A DNA stretch of 64,000 bases from Ruegeria sp. HKCCA6707. GTDB lineage: Bacteria; Pseudomonadota; Alphaproteobacteria; Rhodobacterales; Rhodobacteraceae. This document shows positions 8,422 through 17,239 of the stretch, one piece after another. Every line of letters starts with the position of its first letter. Within the stretch, counting starts at the first letter, position 1. The notes below the pieces were generated by a model. The model searched no databases, was not told where the DNA came from, and was given only the letters and a program-made list of their open reading frames with translations. The stretch lies in assembly GCF_013033515.1 (NCBI RefSeq), contig NZ_WQEG01000001.1:62001-126000 (forward strand), written 5' to 3'. Made by a program: the position numbers and the translations under genes.

Positions 8422-9428
8422 ATCACTTTCCCTTTGAACAGACCCGTGGGCTTGAACAGCAGCACGATTAGAAGGATCACAAAGCTGACCGCAAATTTGT
8501 AATCGGTCGACAGAAACTGCACCAATCCCGAAGGCTCAAGGCTTTCGGGGGCCAGATAGGTCAGCACCTTCTTCCAGGCATAGGTGATCGTCACCTCGGA
8601 AAAGGCGATGATGAACCCGCCCGCAATCGCGCCCAGAGGGTTGCCCAATCCGCCCACAATGGCCGAGGCAAAGATCGGTAGCAGCAGTTGGAAATAGACA
8701 AAGGGCTTAAAGCTTTTATCCAGCCCGTAGAGCACGCCTGCTGTGGTCGCCAGTGCCGCCACGATGATCCAGGTGATCATCACCACCCGCTCGGGATTGA
8801 TGCCGGACAGCAGCGCCAGATCCTCATTGTCGGAATAGGCCCGCATCGATTTTCCGGTGCGCGTCTTGTTGAGAAACCAGAACAGCAGCGCCACGGCAAG
8901 AACGGCCACGATCACCGTAATGCCCTGAGAGGTCTTTATCGCCAACCCCTCGCGCAGCCCGGTCATTTCCTTGAAATCCCGCGCCGACACGATGAACCGC
9001 GCCCCGTCCGAGAACCGCTGATCATCGGGCCCGATCACAAAACGCACCAACCCGTTCATGATGAACATCACACCCATCGACACGATCACCAGAATGACGG
9101 GCTTGGCCTTTTGTTCGCGGTAGAACCTGTAAACCAGCCGGTCCGTGATCAGCACCAGAATGATACAGCCGAGTATGGCAAAGGGCAGGGCGAGCAGGGC
9201 GGTGGGTAACGGCCCGAAACTGACCCCGGCGGCTTGCAGCCCCCAGGTAACCAGAACCGCAATCATCGCCCCAAAAGCCATCGTGTCGCCATGGGCAAAG
9301 TTCGAGAACCGCAGAATACCATAGATCAGCGTCACCCCAAGCGCGCCCAGCGCCAACTGGCTGCCATAGGCAATCGCGGGAACAAGAACAAAGTTGGAGA
9401 GCGCCACAAGGGCGTTGAGGAAGTCCAT
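8418..9428 (-). CDS. livH: Branched-chain amino acid ABC transporter permease LivH
   Basis: 336-residue permease partner of LivM, with hydrophobic helices and the family coupling motif RAYSDNEDLALLSGIN. An upstream in-frame start at 9458 would add ten poorly conserved residues; I take the ATG at 9428 (MDFLNALVALSN) because it overlaps the stop of the preceding small gene in a TAATG arrangement, a normal coupled start. C-terminal FKPTGLFKGK is typical of LivH. Works with LivM, LivG, LivF and the binding protein at 11594. Confidence 0.9.
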   Translation of the reverse strand: MDFLNALVALSNFVLVPAIAYGSQLALGALGVTLIYGILRFSNFAHGDTMAFGAMIAVLVTWGLQAAGVSFGPLPTALLALPFAILGCIILVLITDRLVYRFYREQKAKPVILVIVSMGVMFIMNGLVRFVIGPDDQRFSDGARFIVSARDFKEMTGLREGLAIKTSQGITVIVAVLAVALLFWFLNKTRTGKSMRAYSDNEDLALLSGINPERVVMITWIIVAALATTAGVLYGLDKSFKPFVYFQLLLPIFASAIVGGLGNPLGAIAGGFIIAFSEVTITYAWKKVLTYLAPESLEPSGLVQFLSTDYKFAVSFVILLIVLLFKPTGLFKGKVI

Positions 9429-9853
9429 TAGTAGAGCCCATCCGCTATTGCACTGCACAGTATTTTGGAAACTCGATTAGACATAACAGTGCTGTCACCG
9501 CGACGAACAAGCGGAATGAGGTTCATTCCAAAGGCGTCAGCGATTTCGTAGTTGGGCACAATAACGGTCGAAAAGTCTGGTCTAGTTCTTGATTCTAGGT
9601 AGTTGACCGCTTGATCTAAGTCCTTGAAATATCCAAGCTTTAGACGCTCATTTCCACGACCCTCTAAATGGTATGTGTCTCCATCTAGGGTTAGTTTTAC
9701 TGAGCTGAGAGGCATACTCGCACTCACACAGACTTGACCTTCACAAGCGGAGTACAAAAAGCAATTCGCGGGGTAGCCGGACTGATCCCACGCGGCAGAT
9801 AGAATGGAAGTTTGGATCAACCAAGCGAACGATGCTGAAAGGGTAAATTTCAT
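9428..9853 (-). CDS. Unknown small exported protein inside the liv operon
   Basis: 141 residues, unrecognised. A probable signal peptide (MKFTLSASFAWLIQTSILSAA) is followed by a mature domain with four or five Cys (ANCFLYSACEGQVCV, KILCSA) and a central LTLDGDTYHLEG stretch that looks beta-rich. It lies between livF and livH, where no gene normally sits: its start is 2 bp past the livF stop (a GTG at 9859 overlaps that stop) and its own stop overlaps the livH ATG. Base composition differs sharply: by hand count 46% GC over 9481-9660 against 58-72% in adjacent livH segments, suggesting acquisition. The tight overlaps argue that it is translated. Confidence 0.65.
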   Translation of the reverse strand: MKFTLSASFAWLIQTSILSAAWDQSGYPANCFLYSACEGQVCVSASMPLSSVKLTLDGDTYHLEGRGNERLKLGYFKDLDQAVNYLESRTRPDFSTVIVPNYEIADAFGMNLIPLVRRGDSTVMSNRVSKILCSAIADGLY

Positions 9854-9855
9854 CC

Positions 9856-10569
9856 TCACCCCCCCAAGAAACTCTTGCGCACTTCAGGATCGGCCAACAG
9901 CTCTTTGCCGGTGCCGGTATAGGCATTCCGCCCCTGAACCAGCACATAGCCCTTGTCGGCAATCTCCAACGCCTGCCGCGCGTTCTGTTCGACCATCAGG
10001 ATCGGCAAACCGGTGCGCGACACTTCGATGATCCGGTCAAAGAGCTCGTCCATCACGATGGGGGAAACCCCGGCCGTGGGTTCATCCAGCATCAACACCT
10101 TGGGCTGGGTCATCAGCGCCCGGCCGACAGCCACTTGCTGACGCTGCCCACCCGACAGCTCTCCAGCCGCCTGATGCCGCTTGTCGCGGAGGATGGGGAA
10201 CAGATCAAATACCTGCTCCATCGTGTCCGAGAAATCATCGGTTCGGATAAACGCCCCCATCTCAAGGTTTTCTTCCACAGTCATCGAGGTAAAGATATTC
10301 GCGGTCTGCGGCACAAACCCCATACCCTTGACCACCCGATCCTGCGGCGACAGCCCTGTGATATCCTCGCCATCCAACCGCACCGTACCGGCGCGCACGT
10401 CCAGCATCCCAAAGACGGCCTTCATCGCCGTCGATTTGCCCGCCCCGTTGGGCCCGACAATCACGGCAATTTCACCGGCATCCACCGCAATCGTGCAGTC
10501 ATGCAGAATATCCGGCCCCTTGCCATAGCCACCGGTCATGGTGTCACCGATCAAAAAAGGCTCACCCAT
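9856..10569 (-). CDS. livF: Branched-chain amino acid ABC transporter ATPase LivF
   Basis: 237-residue ATP-binding subunit of the HAAT importer. Walker A GPNGAGKST, ABC signature LSGGQRQQ, Walker B VLMLDEP and the LivF-type H-loop variant VEQNARQAL are all present. Pairs with LivG to energise the LivHM channel. The upstream gap to livG is 108 bp and holds a palindromic element at 10606-10629; downstream it abuts the small unknown gene. Confidence 0.92.
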   Translation of the reverse strand: MGEPFLIGDTMTGGYGKGPDILHDCTIAVDAGEIAVIVGPNGAGKSTAMKAVFGMLDVRAGTVRLDGEDITGLSPQDRVVKGMGFVPQTANIFTSMTVEENLEMGAFIRTDDFSDTMEQVFDLFPILRDKRHQAAGELSGGQRQQVAVGRALMTQPKVLMLDEPTAGVSPIVMDELFDRIIEVSRTGLPILMVEQNARQALEIADKGYVLVQGRNAYTGTGKELLADPEVRKSFLGG

Positions 10570-10605
10570 AAACCGGATCCCCTGTCATCTGGCCATAAGT
10601 ATCCC

Positions 10606-10629
10606 GGGGGTCTTGGAGGCAGAGCCCCC
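10606..10629. repeat. GC-rich REP-like palindrome between livG and livF
   Basis: Imperfect palindrome GGGGG-TCT ... AGAG-CCCCC with a 7-base centre, followed by a second short GCGC/GGCGC dyad near 10649-10663. Short palindromes of this kind, pairing a run of G with a run of C around a TCT/AGA core, are common as dispersed intergenic repeats in GC-rich bacteria. Only one copy is visible in the window, so the repeat status is inference. Confidence 0.4.
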
Positions 10630-10677
10630 ATCCTGCAAAACAAAGCGCGCCGCAGGCGCTCATTTGGATCACATCCA

Positions 10678-11469
10678 TCACGCCCCGGCCTCCAGTTTGT
10701 CTTTGTTTTTCAAACCGGTGCCCAGATAGGCCTCGATCACGTGTTCATTGGCCTTGATCTCATCCAGCGTGCCTTGGGCCAGCACTTTGCCCTCGGCCAT
10801 GCAGATCACCGGATCGCAGATCTTACCTATGAAGTCCATGTCATGCTCGATGACGACAAAGGTATATCCTCGCTCGGCATTCAGACGCAGGATCGTGTCG
10901 GCGATGGTCATCAGCAGGGTGCGGTTCACACCCGCGCCGACCTCATCCAGAAACACGATCTTGGCGTCAACCATCATGGTGCGGCCAAGCTCCAGCAGCT
11001 TTTTCTGCCCGCCCGAGACCTGACCGGCCTTGTGATCGGCCAGATGTTCGATGGTCAGAAACTCAAGCACCTCATCGGCCTTGGCTTTCAAAGCGCGCTC
11101 TTCATCGGCGATGCGTTTGCGCCCAAACCAGGTGTTCCACAGCGACTCTCCTGATTGCGCGCCGGGCACCATCATCAGGTTTTCGCGACAGCTCATCGAG
11201 GAAAACTCATGCGCAATCTGAAACGTGCGCAGCAGACCTTTGTGAAACAGATCATGCGGTGGCAGGCCGGTGATATCTTCGCCATCCATGAAGACCCGGC
11301 CACTGGTGGGGGGCAGAACCCCGGCGATCACGTTGAACAGAGTGGTTTTCCCGGCTCCGTTTGGTCCGATCAACCCGGTGATCGAGCCTTCCTGGATTTC
11401 CAGCGATGCCCCATCCACCGCATGAAACCCGCCGAAATGCTTGTGCACGTCTTCGACGACGATCATCAT
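10678..11469 (-). CDS. livG: Branched-chain amino acid ABC transporter ATPase LivG
   Basis: 263-residue ATPase with Walker A GPNGAGKTT, signature VSGGQKKLLELG, Walker B IVFLDEV and the LivG H-loop VIEHDMDFI. One oddity: the usual DEP/DEPAAG after Walker B reads LDEVGAGVNRT, a known variation in the subfamily. The start MMIVVEDV may be the second Met with little difference. Partner of LivF in the first HAAT importer. A hairpin separates it from the binding-protein gene upstream. Confidence 0.92.
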   Translation of the reverse strand: MMIVVEDVHKHFGGFHAVDGASLEIQEGSITGLIGPNGAGKTTLFNVIAGVLPPTSGRVFMDGEDITGLPPHDLFHKGLLRTFQIAHEFSSMSCRENLMMVPGAQSGESLWNTWFGRKRIADEERALKAKADEVLEFLTIEHLADHKAGQVSGGQKKLLELGRTMMVDAKIVFLDEVGAGVNRTLLMTIADTILRLNAERGYTFVVIEHDMDFIGKICDPVICMAEGKVLAQGTLDEIKANEHVIEAYLGTGLKNKDKLEAGA

Positions 11470-11542
11470 ATCCCCTTGCCGCCCTGTTTGGCGTTCTTAT
11501 TGCCCCGACCCTGAGAAAGGTGGCGCCTTTTGTCACTGAAAC

Positions 11543-11565
11543 AGCCCAGGCACAAGGCCCGGGCT
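11543..11565 (-). terminator. Partial terminator between binding protein and livG
   Basis: 9-bp stem AGCCCGGGC/GCCTGGGCT (one G-T pair) with a 5-base loop, then GTTTC on the minus strand. It follows the binding-protein stop by 28 bp and likely attenuates, so that the abundant binding protein is made in excess over the membrane components. Confidence 0.6.
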
Positions 11566-11593
11566 GCTTGTGTTTATGATCGTTTACGCAGGA

Positions 11594-12775
11594 TCAACGG
11601 AAGTTGACGGTTGTGTTTTCACCGTCGGTGACTTCGATCTCGCGGTAAGAGCCTGCGCTTTCACCGGGGCCGATCAGTTCTACACCCGAGGCACCGACAT
11701 AGTCGATCTCTTGACCCGCGGCCAACAACTCGAGACCCTTGGCCAGTTCACCGGGATAGATCTTTTCGCCCGGTGCGTTGGCCACGTCCATGACCTTGGC
11801 TGCATAATCGGCCGGGTTGGTCGATCCTGCGGCTTGCATGGCCAGCATGAACAACGCCGCGGCGTCATAGGATTCCGGCGAATAGGGCGACGAGCCGTCA
11901 AAGCCACCGGCTTCGGCCATGGCAAAATACTTCTCAGCGCCTTCACCGCCCGAACCGGCGATCTGACCGAACGAGCCGTTCAGGTCAGGCCCGACATTGG
12001 CTGGCAGCGAATCTCCGATCATGCCACCGGGCAGACCGAAAGTGTCAAAAGCGCCACTGTCCAACGCCGACTGGATGATGCCCAGACCGCCTTGGTCCAG
12101 ATAGCCTGCGACGACCAGAATGTCGCCACCAGCCGAGGCCAACGCTCCCACTTCAGCGGAATAGTCGGCCTTGCCGTCCTCATGCGCGGCCACAATGGTC
12201 ACTTCACCACCCGATGCCTCGAAAGAGGACTGGATCGCGTCCGCCAGACCCTTGCCGTAGTCGTTATTGGTGTAGGTCAGCGCGATTGAGCTGATGCCGC
12301 GATCATTCAGGATGTCCGCCATCACCTGACCTTCACGCGCATCCGACGGAGCGGTGCGGAAGAACAGTCCATTGTCTTCCATGGTCGAAAGACCCGGTGA
12401 GGTGGCCGAAGGTGATATCATCACCATACCGTTCGGAATCGCCACGTTCTGCAGGATCGCCCCTGTCACGCCCGAGCAGTCACCACCGATAATGCCTGCG
12501 ACACCATCGGCGATCATGCGTTCACCATTGGACGTGGCCAGACCGTTATCGATACAGCCTGTATCGGCGCGCACACCAGTCACTGTGGTGCCGTCCAGCA
12601 GCTTGCCGGATTCGGTGACTTCGGCAATCGCCATCTCGGCGCCTGATCCCATGGCCGGGGCCAGCGATTCAATCGGACCGGTAAAGCCCAAAAGGATGCC
12701 TAGTTTGACATCGTCTGCCATAGCGGTGCCCGCCAGCAGAGCAGTTGCTGCGGTTGCTGTCAGCAGCTTTTTCAT
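11594..12775 (-). CDS. livK: Branched-chain amino acid ABC transporter substrate-binding protein
   Basis: 393-residue periplasmic binding protein of the leucine/isoleucine/valine (Peripla_BP_6) family. Signal peptide MKKLLTATAATALLAGTAMA is followed by the family opening DDVKLGILLGFTGPIESLAP. I start at the ATG at 12775, seven codons inside the longest frame, because GGGAG lies 8-9 bases upstream and the signal peptide begins there. Cys pair in DTGCIDN/GGDCSG resembles LivJ-type disulfide. First gene of the operon. Substrate may be amino acids or related compounds; specificity not readable. Confidence 0.9.
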   Translation of the reverse strand: MKKLLTATAATALLAGTAMADDVKLGILLGFTGPIESLAPAMGSGAEMAIAEVTESGKLLDGTTVTGVRADTGCIDNGLATSNGERMIADGVAGIIGGDCSGVTGAILQNVAIPNGMVMISPSATSPGLSTMEDNGLFFRTAPSDAREGQVMADILNDRGISSIALTYTNNDYGKGLADAIQSSFEASGGEVTIVAAHEDGKADYSAEVGALASAGGDILVVAGYLDQGGLGIIQSALDSGAFDTFGLPGGMIGDSLPANVGPDLNGSFGQIAGSGGEGAEKYFAMAEAGGFDGSSPYSPESYDAAALFMLAMQAAGSTNPADYAAKVMDVANAPGEKIYPGELAKGLELLAAGQEIDYVGASGVELIGPGESAGSYREIEVTDGENTTVNFR

Positions 12776-12937
12776 TGTGTTACTCCCTATTGTCATAGTC
12801 TTCTTCTGCGACAGACCCTAGGCAAGCCGTTCGCAAAAGAAAAGTCTTAACGCAAACGTGCTTTTACGCAGGCTAAAACTATTTGCTTTGATAGGTTTGT
12901 TCTTTGGAACGCTTGTCCCGCTTGCAAGAGGTTTGAA

Positions 12938-14029
12938 ATGCTCCGACTTGTTTCGTCACTGCTTCTGATCCTGTTCGTCCCCGGTGCCATGGCTGATACG
13001 CTCCAAACCAGCGCGGGGCCGGTCACTCTGACCAAACAGATCGGCGGCCTAGATACGCCTTGGGCCATTGGCATCCTGCCGGATGGCGATTTCCTGGTGA
13101 CCGAGCGAGACGGCGAGTTGCTCTATGTCAAAGATGGCCAAGCCAAGGCGGTACGCGGTGTGCCCAAGGTCGCAGCGCGCGGGCAGGGCGGGTTGCTGGA
13201 CGTGACCATTCCAAGGGATTTTGCCCAGAGCCGCGAGGTGTTCCTGACCTTCTCTAAGCCGCAAAACGGCGGTGCGGGCACCGCTCTGGCAGTGGCGCGG
13301 CTTACTGAAAGCGGAGCGCGACTGACCAACCTCCGGGTGATCTTTGAGGCCACGCCCGGCGGGTCCGGTGGCCGGCATTTCGGATCGCGCGTCGTTGAAG
13401 CGCCGGATGGCAGCCTGTTCGTCACCATCGGCGACCGCGGCGACCGGCCCTCGGCGCAGGATCTGCTGACGCATATGGGATCGGTGATCCGGATCAATCG
13501 GGACGGATCGGTGCCCACAGACAATCCGTTCATCGGCGAAAGCAGCGTTCGGCCCGAGATCTGGTCTTACGGTCATCGCAACCCGCAAGGCGCGGGTCTG
13601 GATGCGCGCGGGCGGCTTTGGGTGTCGGAACATGGCGCGCGGGGCGGTGACGAGGTGAATCTGGTGGAACCCGGCGCGAATTACGGATGGCCAGTGATCT
13701 CCTATGGCGTGCACTACTCAGGCCAGAAAATCGGTGAAGGCACCTCGAAAGCGGGGATGCAACAACCTGAACACTATTGGGATCCGTCCATCGCGCCGTC
13801 TGGGTTGCTGGTCTATTCCGGCAAGCTCTGGCCCGAATGGAAGGACAACCTGTTCGTTGGGTCGTTGAAGTTCGACTATATCGCCCGACTTGACGGATCG
13901 CCTGTGCGCGAGGTTGAGCAGATCAAAGGGCCTGAGACCGCGCGGGTGCGCGACATCGTCGAGGCCCCGGACGGGGCGATCTGGTTCTTGTCGGTGGGCG
14001 AGGGCGCGGTCTATCGCATGACGCCGTGA
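12938..14029 (+). CDS. PQQ-dependent soluble aldose/sorbosone dehydrogenase family protein
   Basis: 363-residue periplasmic protein of the glucose/sorbosone dehydrogenase beta-propeller family (YliI/Asd type). Signal peptide MLRLVSSLLLILFVPGAMA. Family signatures: TPWAIGILPDGDFLVTER, a GGRHFGSRVV segment carrying the catalytic-type His, IGDRGDRPSAQ, SYGHRNPQG, SEHGARGGDEVN and NYGWPVISYG. Relatives oxidise aldose sugars using PQQ as cofactor and calcium. Monocistronic by appearance, divergent from the liv operon. PQQ synthesis genes are not in the window, so it depends on distant genes or scavenged PQQ. Confidence 0.9.
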   Translation: MLRLVSSLLLILFVPGAMADTLQTSAGPVTLTKQIGGLDTPWAIGILPDGDFLVTERDGELLYVKDGQAKAVRGVPKVAARGQGGLLDVTIPRDFAQSREVFLTFSKPQNGGAGTALAVARLTESGARLTNLRVIFEATPGGSGGRHFGSRVVEAPDGSLFVTIGDRGDRPSAQDLLTHMGSVIRINRDGSVPTDNPFIGESSVRPEIWSYGHRNPQGAGLDARGRLWVSEHGARGGDEVNLVEPGANYGWPVISYGVHYSGQKIGEGTSKAGMQQPEHYWDPSIAPSGLLVYSGKLWPEWKDNLFVGSLKFDYIARLDGSPVREVEQIKGPETARVRDIVEAPDGAIWFLSVGEGAVYRMTP

Positions 14030-14110
14030 TTTTCACCAAATGAATGTGATCGCGGGCTGTTTCAGACGAAAGACTTTCTCATCGGCCGCCCGTTATGCCA
14101 GATTGCAGTC

Positions 14111-14638
14111 ATGAGCGCTTTTGACATTGAACTTTGCACCGAAATGCCACCCAAAGCGGCGTTGAATGACATTCTGATGCAGTATTACGGGCTGATCGTT
14201 GAACGTATGGGCGCCATGGGGTTCGATATCGATCCGGCTGCCCCAAAAAGCGCATTGGCCGAGTATTGGGCGAATGCGGATGATTACCTGCCTCCGAAAG
14301 GGTGCCTGGTTGTGGCGCGCAGTGAGACGGGCGAGATCGTCGGTTGCGGCATGATGAAACGCTTTGATGACGTCACGGGCGAATTGAAACGGGTTTTCGT
14401 GACTGAGGCGGCTCGGGGCACCGGCACGGGGCGGGCTCTGATCGAAGCGCGAGAGCAGGCTGCACGGGATATGGGGCTGACGCGACTGATTGCCGATACG
14501 CTTACACCCAATGTCGAAATGCGCGATCTCTATCCCAAACTCGGATTTGTCGAGTTAGAGGATCCGATTGAAACAACGACTTATTTGGATCAGCCGATGC
14601 TGCGACCACATCTGCATTATTTCGAAAAGCACCTGTAA
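14111..14638 (+). CDS. GNAT family N-acetyltransferase
   Basis: 175-residue GCN5-related acetyltransferase. Motif A region reads KRVFVTEAARGTGTGRALIE, with the acetyl-CoA pyrophosphate loop RGTGTG, then a downstream YPKLGFVELE typical of motif B. The substrate cannot be inferred. The stop lies 5 bp from the convergent stop of the GlxA-type regulator, so the two transcripts must overlap at the 3' ends. Confidence 0.85.
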   Translation: MSAFDIELCTEMPPKAALNDILMQYYGLIVERMGAMGFDIDPAAPKSALAEYWANADDYLPPKGCLVVARSETGEIVGCGMMKRFDDVTGELKRVFVTEAARGTGTGRALIEAREQAARDMGLTRLIADTLTPNVEMRDLYPKLGFVELEDPIETTTYLDQPMLRPHLHYFEKHL

Positions 14639-14643
14639 AGGCG

Positions 14644-15648
14644 TCACACCGACAGGCGCCCGCCTTGTGCGCCACGCTCACGATACGGCGTGGTGTTGTA
14701 ATGCGCCCGGTAGCATTTCGAGAAATGTGACGGGCTGGCAAAGCCGCAGGCCAGCGCCACGTTGATGACGCTCATATCCGTCTGCATCAGCAGGTTGCGC
14801 GCTTTGTGCAGGCGCAGCTCCATGTAATAGCGCTTGGGCGACCGGCTCAGGTACCGGCGGAAGAGACGTTCCAGCTGGCGGGTCGACATGCCGACATCTT
14901 TGGCCAGGATCGATGGCGAGATCGGCTCTTCGATGTTCTTTTCCATCATCAGGATGACTTGGCTCAGCTTGGGATGGCGCACGCCGATCCGCGTCGGCGT
15001 GGACAGGCGCTGGGTATCCTGATCTGTCCGGATCGAGGAATAGATCATCTGGTCTGCCACCGCATTAGCCAGATCTTCGCCGTAGTCATCCGCGATCAGT
15101 TTGAGCATCAGGTCGATCGAGGAAGTGCCACCCGCCGTTGTCATCCGGTTGCCGTCGATCTGGAACACGGATTTGGTCAGGTGAACGTCTTCAAACTCTT
15201 CGGTGAAACTGTCCGAGTTTTCCCAATGAATCGTCGCGTTTTTACCGTCCAGAAGCCCAGCCTTGGCCAGCGTATAGGCAGCCGTGCACAAGCCGCCGAT
15301 CTTGACACCTTTGCGCGCCTCGCGCCGCAGCCAGTTCAATACGCGCTTGGTGGTCGCGGTCTGTACGTCCACACCGCCGCAGACCAGCACAACTTCGTCC
15401 CGCTGCAACTCATCCAAATCAGAATCCAGCTGAAATGATGTTCCGGCCGAGCATTTGGCGATTTCACCACCTTCACCGGCCAGGGACCACGTATAAATCG
15501 TTTCGTTGGCCATTCGGTTGGCGATACGAAGGCTGTCCAGCGCCGATGCGAAGGACAAAAGTGAAAAGCCCTCGAGCAAGACAAAAACGAAATTCTTGGG
15601 CTTGGCGTCGGTGCCGTCCACTGTGACAACTTGGCGTTGCTCTTGCAT
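14644..15648 (-). CDS. GlxA-type AraC family regulator (DJ-1/PfpI + HTH)
   Basis: 334-residue transcription factor: N-terminal DJ-1/PfpI-like domain (NFVFVLLEGFSLLSFASALD, and GGLCTAAYTLAKAGLL with the nucleophile-elbow Cys) and two C-terminal AraC helix-turn-helices (LAKDVGMSTRQLERLFRRY and INVALACGFASPSHFSKCY). The family includes GbdR, CdhR and ArgR of Pseudomonas, which control glycine betaine, carnitine or arginine catabolism. The longest frame starts at 15744, but ATG 15648 has AAGGA upstream and is the family-like start. No obvious target operon is adjacent. Confidence 0.87.
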   Translation of the reverse strand: MQEQRQVVTVDGTDAKPKNFVFVLLEGFSLLSFASALDSLRIANRMANETIYTWSLAGEGGEIAKCSAGTSFQLDSDLDELQRDEVVLVCGGVDVQTATTKRVLNWLRREARKGVKIGGLCTAAYTLAKAGLLDGKNATIHWENSDSFTEEFEDVHLTKSVFQIDGNRMTTAGGTSSIDLMLKLIADDYGEDLANAVADQMIYSSIRTDQDTQRLSTPTRIGVRHPKLSQVILMMEKNIEEPISPSILAKDVGMSTRQLERLFRRYLSRSPKRYYMELRLHKARNLLMQTDMSVINVALACGFASPSHFSKCYRAHYNTTPYRERGAQGGRLSV

Positions 15649-15815
15649 GACGTCGTGTCCTTGCTGCGTGCCTGCGGTACCCACCAGGCAGAAGTTTTGC
15701 CCGCCACCTTGGTCAAAGCTTGATTGCGACGTCAAGAGGCGCAATTCGGATATGGCGTCCTTGAATTGCTTTTTGTATAGAGACCACCTGAATTACCTCA
15801 GTGGAGACCAAAGCT

Positions 15816-17186
15816 ATGACCGAGTGGCACAAATCGAACTGGCGCAACAAGCCCCGGGTTCAGATGCCCGACTATACCGACGCGGCTGCGTTGGCCAAGG
15901 TAGAGTCTCAGCTTTCTCAATATCCTCCGCTGGTCTTTGCCGGTGAAGCGCGCCGTCTGAAACAGCAGCTGGGCGCTGCCGGGCGCGGTGAGGCTTTCCT
16001 GCTTCAAGGTGGCGATTGTGCCGAAAGCTTTGAGCAATTCAGCGCGGATGCGATTCGCGACACGTTCAAGGTGATGCTGCAAATGGCCATGGTTCTGACC
16101 TATGGGGCCAAAGTGCCGGTGGTCAAAGTGGGCCGCATGGCGGGGCAATTTGCCAAACCGCGCAGCGCACCGACCGAGACAGTGGATGGCGTGGAACTGC
16201 CCAGCTATCGCGGTGACATCATCAACGATCTGGCCTTCACCCCCGAAGCGCGCATTCCGAACCCGGAAAAGATGCTGCAGGCCTATACGCAGGCAGCCGC
16301 CACGCTGAACCTGCTGCGCGCGTTTTCCACCGGTGGCTTCGCAGATATGAGCCGTGTTCACGCCTGGACGCTTGGTTTTGCCGATGAACAGGACGTTCAG
16401 AAATACTCGGAGATCGCGGACCGGATTCAGGACAGCATCGATTTCATGGGTGCGGCCGGAATCACGGCGGACACGACTCATGAGTTCTCGACCGTCGAGT
16501 TCTATACGAGCCATGAAGGCCTGTTGCTGGAATATGAAGAGGCGCTGACGCGTCTGGATTCCACCTCGGGCAAATGGCTGGCCGGTTCTGGTCATATGAT
16601 CTGGATCGGTGACCGCACGCGTCAGCCCGATGGTGCGCATGTCGAGTTTTGCCGTGGTGTGCAGAACCCGATTGGCCTGAAATGCGGACCGACAACCACG
16701 GCTGAAGACCTCAAGGTTCTGATGTCCAAGCTGAACCCCAAGAACGAAGAAGGGCGCCTGACCCTGATCGCGCGCTTTGGCGCTGGCAATGTGGGTGAGC
16801 ATCTGCCGCGGCTCATCAAGGCCGTCAAGGAAGAGGGCGCCAAGGTCACCTGGGTCTGCGACCCAATGCATGGCAACACCATCAAGTCGGCAACCGGGTA
16901 CAAAACGCGCCCGTTCGACTCGGTCCTGCGCGAAGTGCGTGATTTCTTTGGCGTGCACCAGTCCGAAGATACCATCCCCGGTGGTGTGCATTTCGAGATG
17001 ACCGGTCTGGACGTGACCGAATGCACCGGCGGCGTGCGCGCTGTGACCGAAGAGGATTTGTCGGATCGGTACCACACTGCCTGTGATCCGCGCTTGAACG
17101 CCTCGCAATCGCTGGAACTGGCCTTCCTGGTGGCCGAAGAGCTGACCAACCTGCGCCGTGATCGCAGCAAACGCGCAACAGGCTAG
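15816..17186 (+). CDS. aroG: Class II (plant-type) DAHP synthase
   Basis: 3-deoxy-D-arabino-heptulosonate-7-phosphate synthase, first step of the shikimate pathway, joining phosphoenolpyruvate and erythrose-4-phosphate in the cytoplasm. 456 residues, the normal class II length. Landmarks are [23 protein letters not shown], the conserved GLSEE-equivalent region, [17 protein letters not shown]-like GLKCGP, and [10 protein letters not shown], with metal and PEP ligands (Cys, His, Glu, Asp) expected in these. ATG 15816 has GGAG 9 bases before; a GTG at 15801 is a poorer choice. Followed by a strong terminator. AroQ of the same pathway is at 35764. The symbol follows common alphaproteobacterial usage. 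Confidence 0.93.
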   Translation: MTEWHKSNWRNKPRVQMPDYTDAAALAKVESQLSQYPPLVFAGEARRLKQQLGAAGRGEAFLLQGGDCAESFEQFSADAIRDTFKVMLQMAMVLTYGAKVPVVKVGRMAGQFAKPRSAPTETVDGVELPSYRGDIINDLAFTPEARIPNPEKMLQAYTQAAATLNLLRAFSTGGFADMSRVHAWTLGFADEQDVQKYSEIADRIQDSIDFMGAAGITADTTHEFSTVEFYTSHEGLLLEYEEALTRLDSTSGKWLAGSGHMIWIGDRTRQPDGAHVEFCRGVQNPIGLKCGPTTTAEDLKVLMSKLNPKNEEGRLTLIARFGAGNVGEHLPRLIKAVKEEGAKVTWVCDPMHGNTIKSATGYKTRPFDSVLREVRDFFGVHQSEDTIPGGVHFEMTGLDVTECTGGVRAVTEEDLSDRYHTACDPRLNASQSLELAFLVAEELTNLRRDRSKRATG

Positions 17187-17209
17187 TGTGATCGCTTTGT
17201 GACTGAAAG

Positions 17210-17236
17210 CGGCGGGCCTTGGGTCCGCCGTTTTTT
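17210..17236 (+). terminator. Terminator after DAHP synthase
   Basis: Stem CGGCGGGCC/GGTCCGCCG (one G-T pair) with a 3-base loop, followed by TTTTTT. It also lies 3' of the convergent PAS gene ending at 17240 and may serve both. Confidence 0.88.
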
Positions 17237-17239
17237 GTT

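Noticed and set aside
15798..17108. 436-codon minus-strand frame
   Set aside because: Exact antisense of the class II DAHP synthase, which has all its catalytic motifs.
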